64,000 nt of DNA from Asticcacaulis currens (GTDB taxonomy: Bacteria; Pseudomonadota; Alphaproteobacteria; Caulobacterales; Caulobacteraceae): positions 1 to 64,000 of the forward strand of contig NZ_JAQQKW010000008.1 of NCBI RefSeq assembly GCF_028550395.1, in the 5' to 3' direction. The stretch's first letter is position 1; the number at the start of each line of letters is the position of its first letter. The notes beneath the pieces are model-generated. The model searched no databases. It was not told the origin of the DNA and was given only the letters and a program-made list of their open reading frames with translations. Positions 60,898 through 64,000 of the stretch are shown here, piece after piece. A program made the translations under genes and the position numbers.

Positions 60898-61299
60898 TTA
60901 TTCCGGCGTGATGAGGGTCATGCCTGCGTGATCTGCCGCCGCCACATCAAAGGTCAGGGTCCTTTCGCATCCGGCGCTCAGATTTAGCCGGTGGATCAGG
61001 GCGTCGGCAAAGTCCGCCTTGCCGGCTTTGTAATCGGCAAGCGCGCGATAGAGGTCTGGCTTGTGCTCAAAACGGAGCTGATAGGCCCCCAGTAAAATCT
61101 CCAGCGTCTCAATGATGGCGTCGCGTGTGAGTTTATAACTGCGCGTCAGCACCCACACGGTTTCGACACAGGTCACCACGGATACAAAACCCGGCTGATC
61201 GTCGGTCAGGCTTTCGATAACCGCTGAGGCTAAAGCCGCCTGATCCGGATCGTCCTGCATGATGTAGCGAACGATGACGTTGGTATCGAGCCCGATCAT
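60898..61299 (-). CDS. vapC: PIN-domain toxin, VapC family
   Basis: 133 residues. PIN ribonuclease: GLDTNVIVRYIMQDDPDQA at the start (first Asp), ETVWVLTRSYKLTRD near 46-60 (Glu), and KADFADALIHRLNLSAGCE near 93-111 (Asp pair), TLTFDVAAADHAGM near the end. VapC toxins cleave initiator tRNA or rRNA. ATG overlaps the stop of the antitoxin gene. Lies 8 nt beyond the spoT stop on the opposite strand. Confidence 0.9.
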   Translation of the reverse strand: MIGLDTNVIVRYIMQDDPDQAALASAVIESLTDDQPGFVSVVTCVETVWVLTRSYKLTRDAIIETLEILLGAYQLRFEHKPDLYRALADYKAGKADFADALIHRLNLSAGCERTLTFDVAAADHAGMTLITPE

Positions 61300-61535
61300 T
61301 TGCCGGATGCCGCCCTCGCAATGGCGTCATTCATCTCTTCGATACGGACGGGGCGGTCCGGCTTGCCGAAGCGGCCTTTCAGTTCTGTCATAGAGCGCGT
61401 GGCAGCAAACAGCAGAAACTTGCCGGGTTCCACCTCCACAAATTCCACCCGGTCGCCCTGACCCACAGCCATGGCTTTGCGCACCTCAGCGGGTATCGTG
61501 ATCTGACCTTTAGTGGTGAGGGTGGCAGTGCTCAT
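61296..61535 (-). CDS. vapB: AbrB/SpoVT-type antitoxin, VapB family
   Basis: 79 residues. Swapped-hairpin DNA-binding domain TLTTKGQITIPAEVRKAMAV (5-24) with VGQGDRVEFVEVEPGKFLLF following; the C-terminal part (RSMTELKGRFGKPDRPVRIE) would neutralise the toxin. AAAGGAGCG precedes the ATG. Co-transcribed with vapC, overlapping by 4 nt, under a palindromic operator. Confidence 0.9.
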   Translation of the reverse strand: MSTATLTTKGQITIPAEVRKAMAVGQGDRVEFVEVEPGKFLLFAATRSMTELKGRFGKPDRPVRIEEMNDAIARAASGK

Positions 61536-61554
61536 TTTTGACGCTCCTTTACTG

Positions 61555-61587
61555 CCTTACTTTAAAGTAAGGTGGAAATGCAGGCAA
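61555..61587 (-). promoter_or_regulatory. vapBC promoter and operator palindrome
   Basis: Perfect 18-bp palindrome CCTTACTTTAAAGTAAGG (61555-61572), 19 nt upstream of the vapB ATG. On the minus strand TTGCCT (61587-61582) and TAAAGT (61564-61559) are spaced by 17 nt, so the -10 box lies inside the palindrome: the expected layout for autorepression by a VapB-type AbrB protein. Confidence 0.75.
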
Positions 61588-61680
61588 ATCACAAAGTCAC
61601 ACGATGCGGTCTAAATATTTATTGGGTTCGGCGGCGATTTGGCCTATGTAGCGGCAAAACCCATACGGCCGGGACCTCCC

Positions 61681-62271
61681 ATGACTTCTGAAGACGTGAT
61701 CAATGAATTTCGTGACGCCAATGCCCTGAGAGAGGGGCATTTTGTGTTGTCGAGCGGGCTGCATTCGCCGCTGTTCCTGCAAAAAAACCTCGTCTTCATG
61801 AATGCGGATCGTTGTGAGCGCCTGTGCAAGGCGCTGGCCGAAAAGATCGTGGCGCAGGCCGGGCAGGTCGATGTGGCGATTTCACCGGCCGTGGGCGGCA
61901 TCATCCCCGGTTATGAGACGGCGCGTCACCTGAAGGTCCCGTCCATGTATGTTGAGCGTGTCGAGGGTGAGTTCAAGCTGCGTCGCGGCTTTCACATCGA
62001 ACCCGGCGCGAAGGTGGTCATGGTCGAAGACATCGTCACCACCGGCCTGTCGTCGCGCGAATGCATTGCCGCCATTCAGGCGCTGGGCGGCAAAGTCGTC
62101 GCGGCGGCCTGCATCGTGGATCGGTCGGGGGGCAAGGCGGATGTCGGCGTGCCGCTGATCTCGCTGGCCAGCCTGGAAGTGCCCGCCTATCCCGCCGATG
62201 CCCTGCCGCCGGAACTGGCCGCCATTCCGGTGCAGGACCCCGGCAGCCGCCGTCTGTCGCAAAAGGCCTGA
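61681..62271 (+). CDS. pyrE: Orotate phosphoribosyltransferase
   Basis: 196 residues from ATG 61681. Adds ribose phosphate to orotate in pyrimidine synthesis. [19 protein letters not shown] near 22-40, [19 protein letters not shown] near 64-82, [15 protein letters not shown] near 88-102 and the PRPP loop [14 protein letters not shown] near 110-123. The frame is open upstream but has no family match there. First of the pyrE-pdxJ-acpS-lepB group; pdxJ begins 5 nt after its stop. Confidence 0.95.
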   Translation: MTSEDVINEFRDANALREGHFVLSSGLHSPLFLQKNLVFMNADRCERLCKALAEKIVAQAGQVDVAISPAVGGIIPGYETARHLKVPSMYVERVEGEFKLRRGFHIEPGAKVVMVEDIVTTGLSSRECIAAIQALGGKVVAAACIVDRSGGKADVGVPLISLASLEVPAYPADALPPELAAIPVQDPGSRRLSQKA

Positions 62272-62276
62272 CGTCC

Positions 62277-63026
62277 ATGAATCGCATTCGTCTGGGGATC
62301 AATATTGATCACATCGCCACGGTGCGTAATGCGCGCGGCGGCCATGCGCCTGACCCGGTGCGCGGCGCCCGTCAGGTGCTGGAGGCCGGAGTCGATGGCA
62401 TCACGGCGCATCTGCGCGAAGATCGCCGCCATGTGCTCGATAAGGATATCTGGGCATTGAAGGCCGTCTGTGATGAGTTTGGTAAGCCGCTAAACTTTGA
62501 GATGGCGGTGACCGATGAGATGATGGGCATTGCGCTCGATCTCAAGCCGCACGCCTGCTGTCTGGTGCCCGAACGCCGTCAGGAGCGTACCACCGAAGGC
62601 GGTCTGGATGTGGCGGGTAATATAGACGTCGTTGGGCCCGCGGTCGCGCGACTCAATGCGGCGGGCATCCGTACCTCGCTGTTTATTGCCACCGATCCGG
62701 TACAGCTTTCGGCAGCGTCGAATATCGGCGCGCCCGTCGTCGAATTTCACACGGGCGCCCTGTGCGACGCCTGGCGCGAAGGCGAACGCTCCATCGTTGA
62801 GTCCGAGATGAAGAAGCTCGAATGGGCGGCGCATATGGCGGCCGAGGTCGGCATCGAGGTCCATGCGGGCCACGGCATCGACTATGATACCGTGACCTTT
62901 ATTTCGCGTGTGCCTCAGATCAAAGAACTGAATATCGGCCACTTCCTGATCGGTGAAGCCATCTTTGTGGGGCTTGAGGCTTCGGTCAGCCGTATGCGGC
63001 ACCTGATGGACGCTGCGCGCCTATGA
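62277..63026 (+). CDS. pdxJ: Pyridoxine 5'-phosphate synthase
   Basis: 249 residues. Makes pyridoxine phosphate from deoxyxylulose phosphate and aminoacetone phosphate. LGINIDHIATVRNARGGHAP (6-25), GITAHLREDRRHV with the active-site His/Arg near 42-54, ACCLVPERRQERTTEGGLDV near 100-119, GAPVVEFHTGALCD, and VHAGHGIDYDTV near 197-208. ATG 62277; stop overlaps the acpS ATG. Shares the deoxyxylulose phosphate substrate with ThiG. Confidence 0.96.
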   Translation: MNRIRLGINIDHIATVRNARGGHAPDPVRGARQVLEAGVDGITAHLREDRRHVLDKDIWALKAVCDEFGKPLNFEMAVTDEMMGIALDLKPHACCLVPERRQERTTEGGLDVAGNIDVVGPAVARLNAAGIRTSLFIATDPVQLSAASNIGAPVVEFHTGALCDAWREGERSIVESEMKKLEWAAHMAAEVGIEVHAGHGIDYDTVTFISRVPQIKELNIGHFLIGEAIFVGLEASVSRMRHLMDAARL

Positions 63027-63418
63027 TCCTTGGCGTTGGCATGGACCTGACCGACGCGCGGCGCATCCGGCAGTCGGTCGAACGCTTCGGTCAGAAATTC
63101 CTAGACCGCGTGTTCACGCCCGCCGAGCAGGCCTATGCCCTGTCGAAAACGCCGGTTCATGCCGCTCTGGCCAAGCGTTTTGCCGCCAAGGAGGCGGTGA
63201 TGAAGGCGCTGGGCACCGGTTTGCGCGGCTTTCATTTCACCGACATAGAGGTGCGCAATGATGCGCTGGGCAAGCCTGAGGTGACGCTTAAAAACGGCGC
63301 GCTTGACCGGCTTCAGGCGCTGCTGCCGCAGCGCAGTGCGGCACGCATCCACCTCAGCCTGACGGATGAGGGCGATCTGGCCGGGGCCTATGTGATTATC
63401 GAGGCCGTGCCGGACTAA
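63023..63418 (+). CDS. acpS: Holo-[acyl-carrier-protein] synthase
   Basis: 131 residues. Transfers phosphopantetheine from CoA to acyl carrier protein. ILGVGMDLTDARRIRQSVER at the N-terminus with the magnesium-binding Asp 8, FLDRVFTPAEQAYAL, and the signature AKRFAAKEAVMKALGTGL near 49-66 (Glu 57 region). Overlaps pdxJ by 4 nt; lepB begins about 100 nt later. Confidence 0.95.
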   Translation: MILGVGMDLTDARRIRQSVERFGQKFLDRVFTPAEQAYALSKTPVHAALAKRFAAKEAVMKALGTGLRGFHFTDIEVRNDALGKPEVTLKNGALDRLQALLPQRSAARIHLSLTDEGDLAGAYVIIEAVPD

Positions 63419-63436
63419 CCCTGAATAAAATGTAAC

Positions 63437-63467
63437 GTCTATTTTTGGCCGAAATCTAAAAATAGAC
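63437..63467. promoter_or_regulatory. AT-rich inverted repeat before lepB
   Basis: GTCTATTTTT (63437-63446) and AAAAATAGAC (63458-63467), perfect 10-bp arms around an 11-nt spacer, in the 103-nt acpS-lepB gap. No T-run after the second arm, so it is a weak terminator candidate; could be an operator or an mRNA hairpin. Confidence 0.4.
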
Positions 63468-63521
63468 AGGTCGAAGGAATGCGCTTAAAGCTAATAGCGC
63501 TAAAGGATATGGGGCTGAGTG

Positions 63522-64000
63522 ATGAGCGCTGAAGACAAGGTCGTTGAGGACGCGGTGACCGAAAAAGCAACCGTGGAAGGCGACGAAAAGTCGGCGATCA
63601 AGGACGAATGGTCGGATATTATCAAGACCGTCGCGATCGCCCTGATCATCACTTTGGTCTTCCGCACGCTGTTTTTCCAGCCCTTTACCATCCCCTCGGC
63701 GTCGATGGAGCCCAACCTCTACGAGGGTGACTACATCGTGGTGCGCAAGTGGGACTATGGCTATTCGAAGCACTCCATCCAGTTTTCGCCGCCGGTGATT
63801 TCGGGCCGTGTCTTCGAAAAGCAGGCCAAACGCGGCGACATCGTGGTGTTCAAGCTGCCCAGCAACACCAAGGTCGATTACATCAAGCGCGTCATCGGCC
63901 TGCCCGGCGACCGCGTTCAGGTGAAGAATGGTCAGGTCTTTATCAACGACCAGCCGGTGACCACTATCGACAAGGGGCCGATTTCCGCCGGCATTACCTA
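63522..64000 (+). CDS. lepB: Signal peptidase I (truncated by window end)
   Basis: 159 residues seen; the gene runs off the end. An acidic cytoplasmic N-terminus (EDKVVEDAVTEKATVEGDEK) precedes one membrane helix (about 32-52, IIKTVAIALIITLVFRTLFF). Catalytic Ser lies in PFTIPSASMEPNLYEGDYIV (Ser before Met), and the general-base Lys in VDYIKRVIGLPGDRV. Cleaves signal peptides of exported proteins at the outer face of the inner membrane. In relatives rnc and era follow. ATG 63522 has AAGGAT about 15 nt upstream, a wide spacing. Confidence 0.93.
   Translation, partial: MSAEDKVVEDAVTEKATVEGDEKSAIKDEWSDIIKTVAIALIITLVFRTLFFQPFTIPSASMEPNLYEGDYIVVRKWDYGYSKHSIQFSPPVISGRVFEKQAKRGDIVVFKLPSNTKVDYIKRVIGLPGDRVQVKNGQVFINDQPVTTIDKGPISAGIT

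Overview
The window is a GC-rich stretch of an alphaproteobacterial chromosome, almost all of it tightly packed housekeeping genes. Several gene orders point to Caulobacterales, and the best guess is a Caulobacteraceae member such as Asticcacaulis: NDUFA12 / DUF2155 / aat, aroQ-accB-accC, rne divergent from amiC-mrcA-prfB, and dapA-smpB ... rpoZ-spoT ... pyrE-pdxJ-acpS-lepB. The genus is an inference from synteny and protein style; no rRNA is present to confirm it. I found no tRNA, rRNA, CRISPR array, insertion sequence or prophage.

Layout. 0-3.1 kb: a dispersed extragenic repeat and a large minus-strand gene that is collinear with class II (B12-dependent) ribonucleotide reductase NrdJ but has lost the catalytic motifs. 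3.3-9.6 kb: complex I accessory subunit NDUFA12, DUF2155 protein, aat, accC-accB-aroQ, thiS-thiG and an unknown gene. 9.7-20.6 kb: a DsbA-like and M48 protease pair, rne, a long rne/amiC divergent intergenic region, amiC, mrcA, and prfB with a programmed +1 frameshift. 20.7-24.7 kb: accessory genes (a nucleotidyltransferase-fold protein, a soluble chemoreceptor with duplicated PAS domains, a secreted beta-helix protein, an AT-richer orphan). 25-33.4 kb: rpoB and rpoC, separated by a repeat copy and standing apart from the usual ribosomal protein genes. 33.4-42.3 kb: a small XRE-regulator/membrane-protein operon with a palindromic operator, ltrA, a flavoprotein, an SCP2 protein, an MBL hydrolase, an amino acid permease and hrpB. 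42.3-51.4 kb: a GST, three tiny lipoproteins, two RNA methyltransferase-type genes, a glycosyltransferase, a BtuFCD-type ABC importer and a transmembrane chemoreceptor. 51.7-64 kb: a lytic transglycosylase, dapA, smpB, a NYN nuclease-like gene, folK, a DMT transporter, rpoZ, spoT, a VapBC toxin-antitoxin pair inserted before pyrE, then pdxJ, acpS and the truncated start of lepB.

How the genes work together: several sets serve information flow (rpoB, rpoC, rpoZ, rne, prfB, smpB, spoT), others envelope growth (amiC, mrcA, lytic transglycosylase, lepB, accB/accC, acpS) and cofactors (thiS/thiG, folK, pdxJ). The most unusual items are the inactive-looking NrdJ paralogue, the XRE/membrane-protein module with a likely leaderless transcript, the Pro-rich N-terminal extension on the RelA/SpoT protein, the prfB frameshift site, and the VapBC pair with a perfect 18-bp operator palindrome.
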